Shown here: positions 6,616 through 15,746 of the stretch, one piece after another | Position numbering within the stretch: the first letter of the stretch is position 1 | How the letters are laid out: each line of letters begins with the position of its first letter | Source: Litorilituus sp. | GTDB lineage: Bacteria > Pseudomonadota > Gammaproteobacteria > Enterobacterales > Alteromonadaceae | Reading direction: 5' to 3' | NCBI GenBank assembly: GCA_030754235.1 | Contig: JASMAS010000104.1 | Span: 1-64,000 of the forward strand | DNA length: 64,000 nt | Made by a program: the position numbers and the translations under genes | The notes under the pieces: model-generated | What the model saw: the letters and a program-made list of their open reading frames with translations, nothing else | Databases searched by the model: none | What the model was told of the DNA's origin: nothing

Positions 6616-8961
6616 AAGTTGCGTTAGTTCACCATCAGCCACTTTAAATTGGTACAAACGCACTGTAGATAAAAAACTCTCGGCATCGTTATAATAATTG
6701 TGTGTAACAGTATCCATATTATGGAACTGACTACCTGTATTATGAAAGTTAACTAGCACTTTCTCTGCATCAACTTCAACAATAACAACACCATGCTCCC
6801 ACATGCGAGCAAACACCATATCATCGCTGATATCATCACGTTTGGTTGCACTACTCACCAGTAGATCGAAGTATAAAGGTAAATCAGTTAATGCCTCAGG
6901 TACATCACCGAGTTGAGAGAATATTTGCTTCATGCCGTTTTCTAAAAATGAGCCAAAAGTAGCAGAAGAAACTGACGAGGTGGTAAAGTTAAATGATCTT
7001 TTACCCGTAACATCATTGGGTTTATGCTCAGTGACATAACTACTATGCACATCACCACCTAAGCTAATCACCCCGTATTGGCTCATCACATTATCAACAA
7101 AGCTTGACTTATATTGCGGGAAGCCATCCCATTGATCCGCCTCTAAATAAAAGCGTTGCTTCAACGCTGCGGGAACAGCATCTGAGGCTAAAACACTTTC
7201 TAATGAACTAAAACCTGTGCTGGCACGACTTGAGGATAAATCAAAAATCAGTGGTGAAAATGACACCGAGCTACCAAGCATTTTCCATGTACTGGTTGAT
7301 GTTGCAAAGGTGTGTCCTAGCCAAGTTGCTTGCCTATCATCGAAGGCTTTTTGCGCTGTACCGCCTTGTAAATTGGCAACGTATTCTCGATAGGCTGCGT
7401 AAATATCATAGCTCTCTTTGATAACAAAGTAACGACTACCAATAAAGCCAAACAAAGAGGTTTTCCCCATAGTATAAAATGCCAAACCTTGTAAAGCGCC
7501 TACTTCAGGTAAAGTAGGTAACATTTGTATAGGGTGCTCTGCGGCTAAACTCGCTTTAGCGTTGGCTAAAACTTGGTTTAAATAACTGGTGGCTAAATTA
7601 CCTTGAATAGCCGAATTTGCTCGTTGTTGCGCTTGCACCAATGCATCAGCTTGACTCAACTCTACTCGCGCTAACAACTCTTGCAGATATAAACCTGTAA
7701 ACACTTCTAAAAATGCCGCTTTGTATGGCGCAAACATTGGTTCATCAATATTCACATAAGGTGACATTTGAGAAATGATGCCATCAACTTGCGCTGGCAC
7801 CATACCACTTCCCAATAAAAAGCTGTTTAGCGTTTCTTGATCTATTTCCACGGTTGCCGGAAAGCCGTCTTCGGCTAAAATGTGATCAGGGCGATTGGTA
7901 CGAAAATCGGTCATCGCCAAATGTAAATGTTTACCAAATTGAAAATCACGATAAATACGTGTATTAGGGAATAAATGTTCCTCATTTATCGCCATTGTTC
8001 CCGCTGCTAACTCTGCTTGTGTATGAGGTTGCTCATGGTCAATAGGCATGTATTCAAAATAAGCCATTTCTGAATTTTTCTTTCGTTGCGTTTGTTGCTC
8101 ATCACCCGCCCCATCTAAGTATGTTGCAGTATCACCCCAACTATCATCAGAAAATTCATGATCATCCCAAATAGCAATCATAGGAAATCGCTCATGCACA
8201 CGTTGTAATAACTCATCTGTTCGATAAACTTTATAGAGTTGGCGATAATTGTCTAAACTATTGGCTGCCTGAGTTTTTCTGTCACCAACCCCTAAAGTCA
8301 ATGCTCCTTCCTCATCGGTAAATTCAATGTTGCGCACACCACCGTTTGACTGAAACAAAGCATCACCTGTTGTTTCATATATATAATCCCCAAGATGAAC
8401 GACAAAATCTAAATCATCATTATCAAGCAATGATAAAAAATTATTAAAAAAACGACCGATATAATCTTGGCAAGAAACATAAGCAAATTTTACATTCGTA
8501 TCACTATCTGGCGCTGCAGCAGTTTTTGTACGCCCAATTCGACTGGCATAATTTTTACCATCATATTGATAAATAAAACGGTAAAAGTAATATTGGCTAG
8601 CATCAAGATCGGTGATACGAACTTTTAAACAGTGATCCGAGCTGGCGAGCGCATCAAAAGACTCTTCAACAATTAAACGAGCAAAGCTTTCATCTGTCGC
8701 CACTTGTAGCATTAGTGCAGTATCAGCACCGGAGCTGTTATCAATACGCGTCCATAAAATAACTGAGTCTGCTTTAGGGTCTCCTGAAACAACTGACTGT
8801 GGAAAATATTGACTGCCATCTAAAATACTGGGTTCAACTGGGGCTGGGTCAACAATCTCATCTTTGTTTTTAGAGCCTCCACAACCAACAAGGCTTGAGG
8901 TCACTACAACACCAGCACTGACTGCCAAGGTTTTTATAAATTTTCGACGGGTATAAATCAT
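6613..8961 (-). CDS. PhoD-family alkaline phosphatase/phosphodiesterase, Tat lipoprotein
   Basis: A 782-residue secreted metallophosphoesterase. The N-terminus carries a twin-arginine signal (TRRKFIKTLAVSAG) followed by a lipobox-like SLVGC, predicting a Tat-exported lipoprotein. An N-terminal PhoD_N domain (about 45-140, with QSVVSGDPKADSVILWTR) precedes the PhoD catalytic domain with metal-binding motifs YVSCQDY, HLGDYIYE, IWDDHEFSDDSWG and LGGDVHSSYV. PhoD enzymes use Fe3+/Ca2+ and hydrolyse phosphomonoesters and phosphodiesters. It is longer than typical PhoD (about 550-600) through an insertion near residues 300-480. I use the second ATG (8961) because AAAGGA sits 7 bases upstream. It is 57 bases downstream of the FGGY kinase gene, probably in the same operon. 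Its stop codon lies in a repeat end. Confidence 0.9.
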   Translation of the reverse strand: MIYTRRKFIKTLAVSAGVVVTSSLVGCGGSKNKDEIVDPAPVEPSILDGSQYFPQSVVSGDPKADSVILWTRIDNSSGADTALMLQVATDESFARLIVEESFDALASSDHCLKVRITDLDASQYYFYRFIYQYDGKNYASRIGRTKTAAAPDSDTNVKFAYVSCQDYIGRFFNNFLSLLDNDDLDFVVHLGDYIYETTGDALFQSNGGVRNIEFTDEEGALTLGVGDRKTQAANSLDNYRQLYKVYRTDELLQRVHERFPMIAIWDDHEFSDDSWGDTATYLDGAGDEQQTQRKKNSEMAYFEYMPIDHEQPHTQAELAAGTMAINEEHLFPNTRIYRDFQFGKHLHLAMTDFRTNRPDHILAEDGFPATVEIDQETLNSFLLGSGMVPAQVDGIISQMSPYVNIDEPMFAPYKAAFLEVFTGLYLQELLARVELSQADALVQAQQRANSAIQGNLATSYLNQVLANAKASLAAEHPIQMLPTLPEVGALQGLAFYTMGKTSLFGFIGSRYFVIKESYDIYAAYREYVANLQGGTAQKAFDDRQATWLGHTFATSTSTWKMLGSSVSFSPLIFDLSSSRASTGFSSLESVLASDAVPAALKQRFYLEADQWDGFPQYKSSFVDNVMSQYGVISLGGDVHSSYVTEHKPNDVTGKRSFNFTTSSVSSATFGSFLENGMKQIFSQLGDVPEALTDLPLYFDLLVSSATKRDDISDDMVFARMWEHGVVIVEVDAEKVLVNFHNTGSQFHNMDTVTHNYYNDAESFLSTVRLYQFKVADGELTQL

Positions 8962-9018
8962 ATTTTGATCCTTTCTCATTATTATTTTTTGTTGTTATCA
9001 TTTCTTAGCTAACATGAG

Positions 9019-10632
9019 TTATTCTGGATAACCCGTTATTTTTTTTATTTCCTGATAAATAGGCTTTAATTGTCGGTACATTTTGCGATATACCTGTCGA
9101 TATAATTTGTTATAGAGCTGTACATTATTTTGATTAGGTAAAAATGACTGTTCAATACGAGTCATCGCAGCAATTGCTTGCTGATAATTTTCAAAATACC
9201 CCTTACCTACTGCAGCATTAATTGCCGCTCCTAAGCCCGATGTTTCAAAAGTATGTGGTCTGTGAGCAGGTAAATTAAAGATGTCGGCAGTCAGTTGTAA
9301 TGCCGCATCTGATTGTGAACCGCCGCCGGAAACAATCAAGCGTGTTATTTTGCACTTCTGTCGTTTTTCTAAGGTTTCTTTACCCTCACGCAAGGCATAA
9401 GCTAAACCTTCCAAAATAGACCGGTAGATATGAGCACGAGTATGCACATCTCCAAAACCAATAATAGCGCCTTTAGCCTCTAAATTTCTCAAGCCAGGTG
9501 ACCAATAGGGTTGTAACATTAAGCCCATCGATCCTGGAGGCACTTGTCCAACAAGCTGATCAAATAAGCTTTCAGGGCTGACGCCTAAGGCCAGAGCTTT
9601 TTCAATTTCATTTTGACCAAACTCCTGCTTAAACCAATTCACCATCCAAAAACCTCGATAAATCATCACCTCACTATTAAAGTGTTTAGGAATTGCCGAA
9701 GGATATGGAGGTATAAATGCTTGTGGTTCAACATACTTTGCATTATTTGTGTTAATGGTAGCTGTTGTTCCATAACTTAAACTGGCAGTGTCAGGGCTAA
9801 TACAACCAGAGCCCAATACTTCACAGGCTTTATCAGAGGCAGAGGCGATTAATTTAACACCTGATTTTAAACCGATTTGCTTTGCCGCTTCTGGTGTTAT
9901 TAAACCGAGCACCTCACCTGGTTTCACCAAACTGGGCAACATAGAGCGTTTAATAGGTAAAGCGTACCATTTCCAATCCCAAGGGCTTGCCCAATTTTGC
10001 TTTTTATAATCAAAAGGTAAATAGCCAACAATACTGCCAACAGAGTCTTTATATTCTCCAGTCAATTTATGGGTTAAAAAACCTGAAAGTAGTAAGAACT
10101 TATCCGTTTTTTGCCACACTGTCGGCTCGTTTTGTTGCAGCCAGTTTGCTTGTGACTTGCGGCGAAAATAATCCACAATTTTACGTTGACCAATAAGCGA
10201 AAAGGCCAATCGCCAGTACCAAGGCATAGGGTTATTTTGCTGACATAAACGCTGATCTAACCATAAAATGGCAGGACGTAGCGATTGACCATTGTCATCG
10301 ACATTGATAACAGTACCCCGTTGAGTCGTTACTGTGAGTGCTGTAACCCTTTCTCGATAGCCCTTTTTAATAACCTCATCTTGTTGCCAAAGCTGTTGAC
10401 AACATTTTGTTAACATTAGCCAGAAATATTCAGCTTTTTGCTCCGCCCAACCTGGTTTTTTTGAAAAGTAAGCTTCAAGTTCAAGACGACTTTTGGCAAC
10501 CAAGTCGCCGTTAAGGTTAAACAAAAGTGCTCGAACACTTTGTGTGCCATTGTCTATGGTTAAAATCAAATCATCCTTATTGGCTGATTGCCTCTCAGTG
10601 TTAACCAAAGTTCTCACGCTAGTTTTTTTCAT
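9019..10632 (-). CDS. FGGY-family carbohydrate kinase (glycerol kinase-like)
   Basis: A 537-residue two-lobed ATP-dependent sugar/polyol kinase. Visible motifs are the N-terminal phosphate loop (LTIDNGTQSVRALLF), the TTQRGT and ILWLDQR substrate-side segments, the SYGTTATINT motif, and the C-terminal ADP-binding LIVSGGGSQSDAALQLTADIFNLP. It resembles glycerol/ribulokinase-like members but is not canonical GlpK. The stop of the GlpD-like gene is 3 bases upstream, so the two are cotranscribed and perhaps coupled; the product of this kinase is probably the substrate of that dehydrogenase or of a related glycerol-phosphate step. The roughly 20 residues before the phosphate loop are extra relative to the family. 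Confidence 0.88.
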   Translation of the reverse strand: MKKTSVRTLVNTERQSANKDDLILTIDNGTQSVRALLFNLNGDLVAKSRLELEAYFSKKPGWAEQKAEYFWLMLTKCCQQLWQQDEVIKKGYRERVTALTVTTQRGTVINVDDNGQSLRPAILWLDQRLCQQNNPMPWYWRLAFSLIGQRKIVDYFRRKSQANWLQQNEPTVWQKTDKFLLLSGFLTHKLTGEYKDSVGSIVGYLPFDYKKQNWASPWDWKWYALPIKRSMLPSLVKPGEVLGLITPEAAKQIGLKSGVKLIASASDKACEVLGSGCISPDTASLSYGTTATINTNNAKYVEPQAFIPPYPSAIPKHFNSEVMIYRGFWMVNWFKQEFGQNEIEKALALGVSPESLFDQLVGQVPPGSMGLMLQPYWSPGLRNLEAKGAIIGFGDVHTRAHIYRSILEGLAYALREGKETLEKRQKCKITRLIVSGGGSQSDAALQLTADIFNLPAHRPHTFETSGLGAAINAAVGKGYFENYQQAIAAMTRIEQSFLPNQNNVQLYNKLYRQVYRKMYRQLKPIYQEIKKITGYPE

Positions 10633-10635
10633 ATG

Positions 10636-12393
10636 TCATCTATTTTTGTCATTGTTCGGCAAGCTATAGGCCGCATGCCAAACCTCGGTATAACGCTTTA
10701 TTTCTTGCTGCCAACGCTGTTCATCCCAGGTTAAATAAGGTGAACAAAGCTGTTTGATTTTAGGCAGTAAATCACAAGCTCCATGAGGTAAAACATTGCC
10801 AATTCTTGTTCTTCTTAATAGTAAATCATCTAAATGATGTACCTGTTCAAATTTTACTGACCAGATCAATTCACCCCAGAGATGTTTACTGTAACGTATT
10901 GGTTTGCAGTAACTTTTATCTATAAACTTAACAAAACAGTTACTATATTCACCATAACATGCTTTTATCTGTTGCTCGATATTTTCACTAAAGATAGTAG
11001 ATAAATTACCCGTTTGTATAGAGAGTATTGGTTGTTTACAAGCCATACGGACAGAAGCGAGAAAATCACCTCTGTTCTTACCAATTTTATCTGTTTTATT
11101 TTGATGGCTAGTCGTTAAATGCTGGCAAACCAAGGTAAGGACTTGCTCTGCTATCAACCTAAAAGTGGTTAGCTTTCCACCTGTGACGGAAATAACTCCA
11201 AACGCTTGCTCAATATAGTGCTCACGCTTTTCTTTCGACGGCTCAGTGAACTCACCAGATGTTATTACCGGTCTAACACCGGCAAACGTTGAGATAATAT
11301 CTTCTTTGGTAATGCTTGCATCAGGAAATTGTTGCGCTACAGCAGCAAGTAAATAGTCAAATTCTTTTTGGCTTATCCTTGCATCCTTGGTCATATCTTG
11401 TTCATGTTCAACATCTGTCGTGCCAACAATCGTAACGTTTTGCCACGGATAAACTTGTACAGGCCGTTTATCCTTAGCATGAAGAATTGACACAACACTC
11501 GCCACCGGTAAACGCCAGTTGGGGATCACTAAATGACTGCCTCGAAGTGGACGCATGTACATTGTTTTTTTAGTGTTAGCGTCGGCTGCATGACTGTCTA
11601 TGTTATTCACTTCAAGTAGTTTTGACCAAGCACCACAGGCATTTACTACAGTTTTAGCCCTAAGAGTTAAGGTTTGATTTTCCAATAACACTTCAAGCTG
11701 ATTATCTGCCCTGTGTGTTTTTACTTTCAACACTTTAGCATAATTAACTGCCTGCCCCCCTAAATGTAAAGACTCCTGAATCAAGCGCTGCACCAGCCTA
11801 GCGTCTTCGGTTAGAGCATCGAAAAACTGCGTTCCACCTAACAACTTGTCTTCTGCTACTTTGGGTGTTAATGCTAGATACGCGGGTTTAGACCAAAACT
11901 TATGCTGTTTCCTTCCTGTAATAAAGTCATAACAAGACAGTAGTTTATTGAATACCCAAGGCGTTGGAAAAGCGTATTGATAATGACTCATCACAAAACT
12001 TTGCTTTAGTATTAACGGTTGCCCCTCATCAAGTAAACGTTGTCTTTCTGTGACTGATTCTCGCGTTAAGGCTAACTGACCCTGAGCCATATAGCGCAAA
12101 CCGCCATGTACCATTTTTGACGAGCGACTTGAGCTGCCCCAAGCAAAATCTTTCTGCTCTAGCAGTAATACTTTTAGTCCTGCCTGACTCGCTAGCTTTA
12201 AAATACCCGCACCGGTAATTCCACCACCAACGACGATTAAATCCCAGTATGTTGTCTTGTTAATTTTTGCAATACGTTGCTCTCGTGTTAGTAATACATT
12301 TTCTGCTAGTTCTGTACTGTGAGCTTCTTGTAAAAAGGAATGGCTCCCTTTAGGTGCTGTTGCTTGCTGCTTCAAATTAGACATAGTATTCAC
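10636..12393 (-). CDS. FAD-dependent glycerol-3-phosphate dehydrogenase/oxidase (GlpD-like)
   Basis: A 585-residue flavoprotein of the DAO superfamily. The dinucleotide-binding loop IVVGGGITGAG (around residue 55) and the following SSSRSSKMVHGGLRYM segment are the GlpD/GlpO signature; MRPLRGSHLVIP, TIVGTTDVEHEQD and FAGVRPVI follow in the usual order, with a C-terminal DAO_C region rich in Cys and His. GlpD oxidises sn-glycerol 3-phosphate to DHAP and feeds electrons to quinone. It lies between an AGPS-like gene (17 bases upstream) and an FGGY kinase (3 bases downstream). The first 40 residues are longer than in E. coli GlpD. Whether the substrate is G3P or a substituted glycerol phosphate cannot be told. 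Confidence 0.9.
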   Translation of the reverse strand: MNTMSNLKQQATAPKGSHSFLQEAHSTELAENVLLTREQRIAKINKTTYWDLIVVGGGITGAGILKLASQAGLKVLLLEQKDFAWGSSSRSSKMVHGGLRYMAQGQLALTRESVTERQRLLDEGQPLILKQSFVMSHYQYAFPTPWVFNKLLSCYDFITGRKQHKFWSKPAYLALTPKVAEDKLLGGTQFFDALTEDARLVQRLIQESLHLGGQAVNYAKVLKVKTHRADNQLEVLLENQTLTLRAKTVVNACGAWSKLLEVNNIDSHAADANTKKTMYMRPLRGSHLVIPNWRLPVASVVSILHAKDKRPVQVYPWQNVTIVGTTDVEHEQDMTKDARISQKEFDYLLAAVAQQFPDASITKEDIISTFAGVRPVITSGEFTEPSKEKREHYIEQAFGVISVTGGKLTTFRLIAEQVLTLVCQHLTTSHQNKTDKIGKNRGDFLASVRMACKQPILSIQTGNLSTIFSENIEQQIKACYGEYSNCFVKFIDKSYCKPIRYSKHLWGELIWSVKFEQVHHLDDLLLRRTRIGNVLPHGACDLLPKIKQLCSPYLTWDEQRWQQEIKRYTEVWHAAYSLPNNDKNR

Positions 12394-12410
12394 GTAAGAT
12401 AATTCACAAC

Positions 12411-14003
12411 TTATTCCAGTAAAGTGCCGGGATTAAGTTGCTGCTGCGGATCAAAATGGGCGACTAAATTTGCTAACACCTTCATGCCAATTTCACCTTT
12501 TTCAACACTCAAATATGGCGCATGATCTTTACCTACACCGTGTTGATGACTAATGGTACCGCCATTATTTACAATGGTATCGCTAGCTAAATGTTTTAAT
12601 GTTTGCCAACGGTTTAAGGTTTCTTGATAAGAACTAGCATTACGATAAACATAGGTGGTGTATAAACTACAGCCTTGAGTGTAAACATGGGATAGATGAG
12701 TAAAGACATGGACCTTCTCTCCAATATCCTTTAAACCGTTGCGAACCTTTTCCTCTACTGCTGCCATTAAAACATCAACATTGCCCCAATCAGTCGCCGT
12801 TTCAACAGTATCAACTACGTAGCCTTGTTGCCATAAAGCGTCTCGAAGGTAGGGAGAACGAAAACGGTTAGCTTGCCACTTTTTTCCTAATAACTGGCCA
12901 GTATTTACACCATTAAACTTTTTAACCATGCTTTTTAATTGGTTTTTACTGGCCGATATTTGTTTTTTACTGCCAGTTAAACCAAAAGTGAGCATGCATT
13001 TATCTTCAACGCAGCCGCGTATCGATAAGTATCGCTCTAACCACTTAATTGAATGCTCATGACCTGCAAGTTTTAACTGCGTTTGCGTTTCAACGCCATT
13101 ACTTACTCTTAACATAGATAAAGCAATGCGCTGCTGCACAACCTCTTTACAAAAAAGACTAGCTAACTTCCAGTTTGGAAAAAAGATCACTGAAAACTGT
13201 TCGTTATCAGCAACTTTACTCACTCGCATTTTAACTTCAGTTAACACACCAAAACGCCCTTCTGATCCTAACATCACCTCACGTAAATCAGGCCCTGCAG
13301 AAGAAGCAGGAAATGTTGGTATCTCTAACGTTCCAGCAAAGGTTTCAATACTACCACCGGCAAATAACTGTTCAATACGGCCATAACGTAATGATTGTTG
13401 ACCACTTGATCTACTCGCCACCCATCCCCCTAATGTAGAAAGTTCAAAGGATTGTGGAAAATGTCCAAGCGTATAACCTCGGGCAAGCAATTGCGCTTCA
13501 ACCATAGGTCCAGGTGTTCCTGCACCAAAGGTAGCAATTTGGCTATTTTCATCAAGATGCAACAATTGGTTCATTCGACTCATATCAATGGTTAAAACCG
13601 CGCGTTGTGACTTTTTGATGTTAATATGCCCCGCAACGCTAGTGCCACCACCGTAGGGGATCAATTCAATATGATGTAATTTAGCATAAGCTAAAATATC
13701 TTGAACATCTTGGCTGTTTTCTGGAAAAGATACGCCATCCGGAAAGCAGGCTACATGACCACTTCGCATGGCTAAATAATCGGGCAAAGACTGGCCTTTT
13801 GCATGACGAACACGTTCTTCTGCATTAACGCTCACTAAGGGGTGCGCTGGTAAAAGAGATTCAGGCACCAAATTAATAACCTCTGCTAATGTAACATCTT
13901 GTGAACACCACCCTGGGCCAATTACTTGTGCTAAGAAGTCCCCAGCTGAATGTGGTAAGTCCATTGAGGTGTGTTCATCACCCCAGCCGTTCCAACGTCT
14001 CAT
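12411..14003 (-). CDS. FAD-binding oxidase related to alkyl-DHAP synthase (AGPS-like)
   Basis: A 530-residue VAO/PCMH-type flavoprotein: FAD_binding_4 domain (about 75-260) then FAD-oxidase_C. Features closer to alkyldihydroxyacetonephosphate synthase than to lactate or glycolate oxidases are the N-terminal RRWNGWGDE, the FAD motif IPYGGGTSVAG, GGWVASRSSGQQSLRYGRIE, GPDLREVMLGSEGRFGVLTE, and the His-rich ISHQHGVGKDHAPYL near the C-terminus. AGPS exchanges the acyl chain of acyl-DHAP for an alkyl group. First gene of the minus-strand operon with GlpD-like, FGGY kinase and PhoD-like products, divergent from an AraC regulator. That setting suggests glycero(ether)lipid metabolism; direction (synthesis or breakdown) is inference. 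Confidence 0.87.
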   Translation of the reverse strand: MRRWNGWGDEHTSMDLPHSAGDFLAQVIGPGWCSQDVTLAEVINLVPESLLPAHPLVSVNAEERVRHAKGQSLPDYLAMRSGHVACFPDGVSFPENSQDVQDILAYAKLHHIELIPYGGGTSVAGHINIKKSQRAVLTIDMSRMNQLLHLDENSQIATFGAGTPGPMVEAQLLARGYTLGHFPQSFELSTLGGWVASRSSGQQSLRYGRIEQLFAGGSIETFAGTLEIPTFPASSAGPDLREVMLGSEGRFGVLTEVKMRVSKVADNEQFSVIFFPNWKLASLFCKEVVQQRIALSMLRVSNGVETQTQLKLAGHEHSIKWLERYLSIRGCVEDKCMLTFGLTGSKKQISASKNQLKSMVKKFNGVNTGQLLGKKWQANRFRSPYLRDALWQQGYVVDTVETATDWGNVDVLMAAVEEKVRNGLKDIGEKVHVFTHLSHVYTQGCSLYTTYVYRNASSYQETLNRWQTLKHLASDTIVNNGGTISHQHGVGKDHAPYLSVEKGEIGMKVLANLVAHFDPQQQLNPGTLLE

Positions 14004-14054
14004 TTAACACCCCTGCTATTAATTCATTACCAGTTATGATAAAACGATGTTAAT

Positions 14055-14107
14055 CTTGACAAAATGTCTTTAAAAGACAGTCAAGGTGACAATTTGCGAC
14101 AAAAATG
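14055..14107. promoter_or_regulatory. Candidate AraC-type operator cluster between divergent genes
   Basis: In the 147-base gap between the AGPS-like gene and its divergent AraC regulator there are three same-direction half-sites of the form GACAAWWTG (14058-14066, 14088-14096 and a relaxed copy at 14098), plus nested dyads CTTGAC/GTCAAG (14055-14060 and 14080-14085) and GTCTTT-A-AAAGAC (14066-14078). AraC proteins often bind direct repeats. That the neighbouring regulator binds here is inference. Confidence 0.45.
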
Positions 14108-14150
14108 CGTACCCATTTACTGCTACAGTGACTAATAGCCCCTAAAGAGT

Positions 14151-15233
14151 ATGATAAAAAAGAACGTATCTGAATATAGACACAAAGCACGTCAACACAA
14201 AAGTACCTTAGACGAAAATTTAGGGCAAGCGTCAGTACCTGCGGTTAAGCAATATTTGCAGCTTGGCATAGAGCAAGGCCTAGATATTGACCAAATCTGT
14301 GATCAGCTAGGTCTAGTACAATCAATATTGACTGAAAATTCAAACCACATTACAGGGTTACAGTTTCAGCAATTGATCTCAGCACTTTTAGCGCATTCAA
14401 ACGATGAACTGTTTGGTTTACATACGGCAAAATACGTACAGCCTGTCTCCTATAGTGTTCTGGGTTATATCTCGATGAATTGTCAAAATTTAGGACAAGC
14501 CATTACGAAAATCTCTCCATTTGAGAGGTTGGTAGGTGATATGGGCGTCACTACCTTAACGCAACAGGGAGATCAGGTAAAAATAAGCTGGCACTGCCAA
14601 TTTACCGATTCAATCGTAAAGCGTCATATGGTAGATAACTGCTTGGCTTCATGGTTAACCTTTGCTCGCTACTTAGTTAACCAAGACTGTAATCCCAGTA
14701 AAATACTACTAACTCGTAAGTTACCTACTCTTGCTCAACAAAGTGATTACCAAGGAGTATTTAACTGTTCAATCCGTTATGGTCAAAATGACAATGCGAT
14801 AATATTTGATAAATCATTACTCGCTTTGCCGCTAAATAAAGGGGATCAGCAACTATTGTCCACTTTAGAAACTCATGCTGAAGCACTTATTTCAAAGGTG
14901 GCTAATCCCTTAAATTTTTCTGTTCAACTACCACGTATCATAGAACAATCATTGAAAAGTGGGAATTTCCATCAGCAAGAAATAGCTAAAAAGTTTTGTA
15001 TAAGCACAAAAACACTGCAGCGTAGACTAACTGCCAATGGATTAAACTTTCAAAAAGTGTTAGACGAAACACGACTAAAAGTCGCAAAACAATATCTGAG
15101 CAAAAGCGCGCTGAATTTGAGTGAAATTAGTAGTGAATTAGGCTTTAAAGAAACAAGATCATTTTATCGATGGTTTAACAAACTCACACAAAAAACCCCT
15201 GGCGAATATAGAAAAAATCAGCAAGGTAATTAG
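14151..15233 (+). CDS. AraC-family transcriptional regulator (OruR/ArgR-type sensor domain)
   Basis: A 360-residue regulator. Residues about 45-240 form an Arabinose_bd-type (PF12625) ligand domain, recognisable from the GLQFQQLISALLAHSNDELFG and SYSVLGYISMNCQNLGQAI segments; the C-terminal 90 residues are two helix-turn-helix motifs (QQEIAKKFCISTKTLQRRL and LNLSEISSELGFKETRSFYR). Members of this subfamily usually activate adjacent divergent catabolic genes in response to a small hydrophobic or amino-acid-like ligand. It is divergent from the AGPS-like/GlpD-like/FGGY/PhoD operon and probably controls it. The gene ends 121 bases before the convergent isc operon 3' end. Confidence 0.9.
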   Translation: MIKKNVSEYRHKARQHKSTLDENLGQASVPAVKQYLQLGIEQGLDIDQICDQLGLVQSILTENSNHITGLQFQQLISALLAHSNDELFGLHTAKYVQPVSYSVLGYISMNCQNLGQAITKISPFERLVGDMGVTTLTQQGDQVKISWHCQFTDSIVKRHMVDNCLASWLTFARYLVNQDCNPSKILLTRKLPTLAQQSDYQGVFNCSIRYGQNDNAIIFDKSLLALPLNKGDQQLLSTLETHAEALISKVANPLNFSVQLPRIIEQSLKSGNFHQQEIAKKFCISTKTLQRRLTANGLNFQKVLDETRLKVAKQYLSKSALNLSEISSELGFKETRSFYRWFNKLTQKTPGEYRKNQQGN

Positions 15234-15291
15234 GGTATAACCCCTTGAAATAAGGACCAGTGAGCATGGCCCTTACCGCATTAGTGATAAT

Positions 15292-15330
15292 AAAAAAAAA
15301 GGAGAGTAGCATCACTGTCACTCCCCTTTA
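15292..15330 (-). terminator. Intrinsic terminator of the isc operon
   Basis: On the minus strand AAAGGGGAGT pairs with ACTCTCCTTT (one G-U pair) and is followed by a run of nine T residues (plus strand 15292-15300 as A). It lies 25 bases past the fdx stop and closes the isc operon, which therefore ends with fdx and lacks iscX here. Confidence 0.85.
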
Positions 15331-15354
15331 TACAAAACGTTAAAATGCTAACAT

Positions 15355-15693
15355 TTAGTGATTCTCTGAGACTATATTGACCGTATATTTAGGAATTTCT
15401 ACCACAAGATCTTCATCTTCAACAATAGCCTGACAACCTAAGCGTGATTCTGGTTCTAAGCCCCATGCTTTATCAAGCATGTCATCTTCTAGCTCGTCAC
15501 CTTCTTCTATGGAGTCGAGGCCTTCACGAATAATGACATGGCATGTAGTACAAGCACAGACTTTTTCACAGGCATGCTCGATGCTAATATCGTTTTTTAG
15601 CGCTACATTGAGTACACTTTCGCCTTTTTCGGCGTCAACTACCGCACCGTCTGGGCATAATTCTTCATTGGGTAAAAAGATAATTTTTGGCAT
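15355..15693 (-). CDS. fdx: ISC-type [2Fe-2S] ferredoxin
   Basis: A 112-residue adrenodoxin-type ferredoxin that donates electrons during Fe-S cluster assembly on IscU/IscS. Cluster ligands are visible as Cys42, Cys48, Cys51 and Cys87 (motif CEKVCACTTC ... RLGC); Cys46 is the extra conserved cysteine of isc ferredoxins. Length matches E. coli Fdx (111). It follows hscA by 53 bases and is the last gene of the operon, before a strong terminator. Confidence 0.97.
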   Translation of the reverse strand: MPKIIFLPNEELCPDGAVVDAEKGESVLNVALKNDISIEHACEKVCACTTCHVIIREGLDSIEEGDELEDDMLDKAWGLEPESRLGCQAIVEDEDLVVEIPKYTVNIVSENH

Positions 15694-15746
15694 TATACTG
15701 TCTCTTAAAATTGATGACTTTTGCGACTATTTCGTAACAGGGTAAT

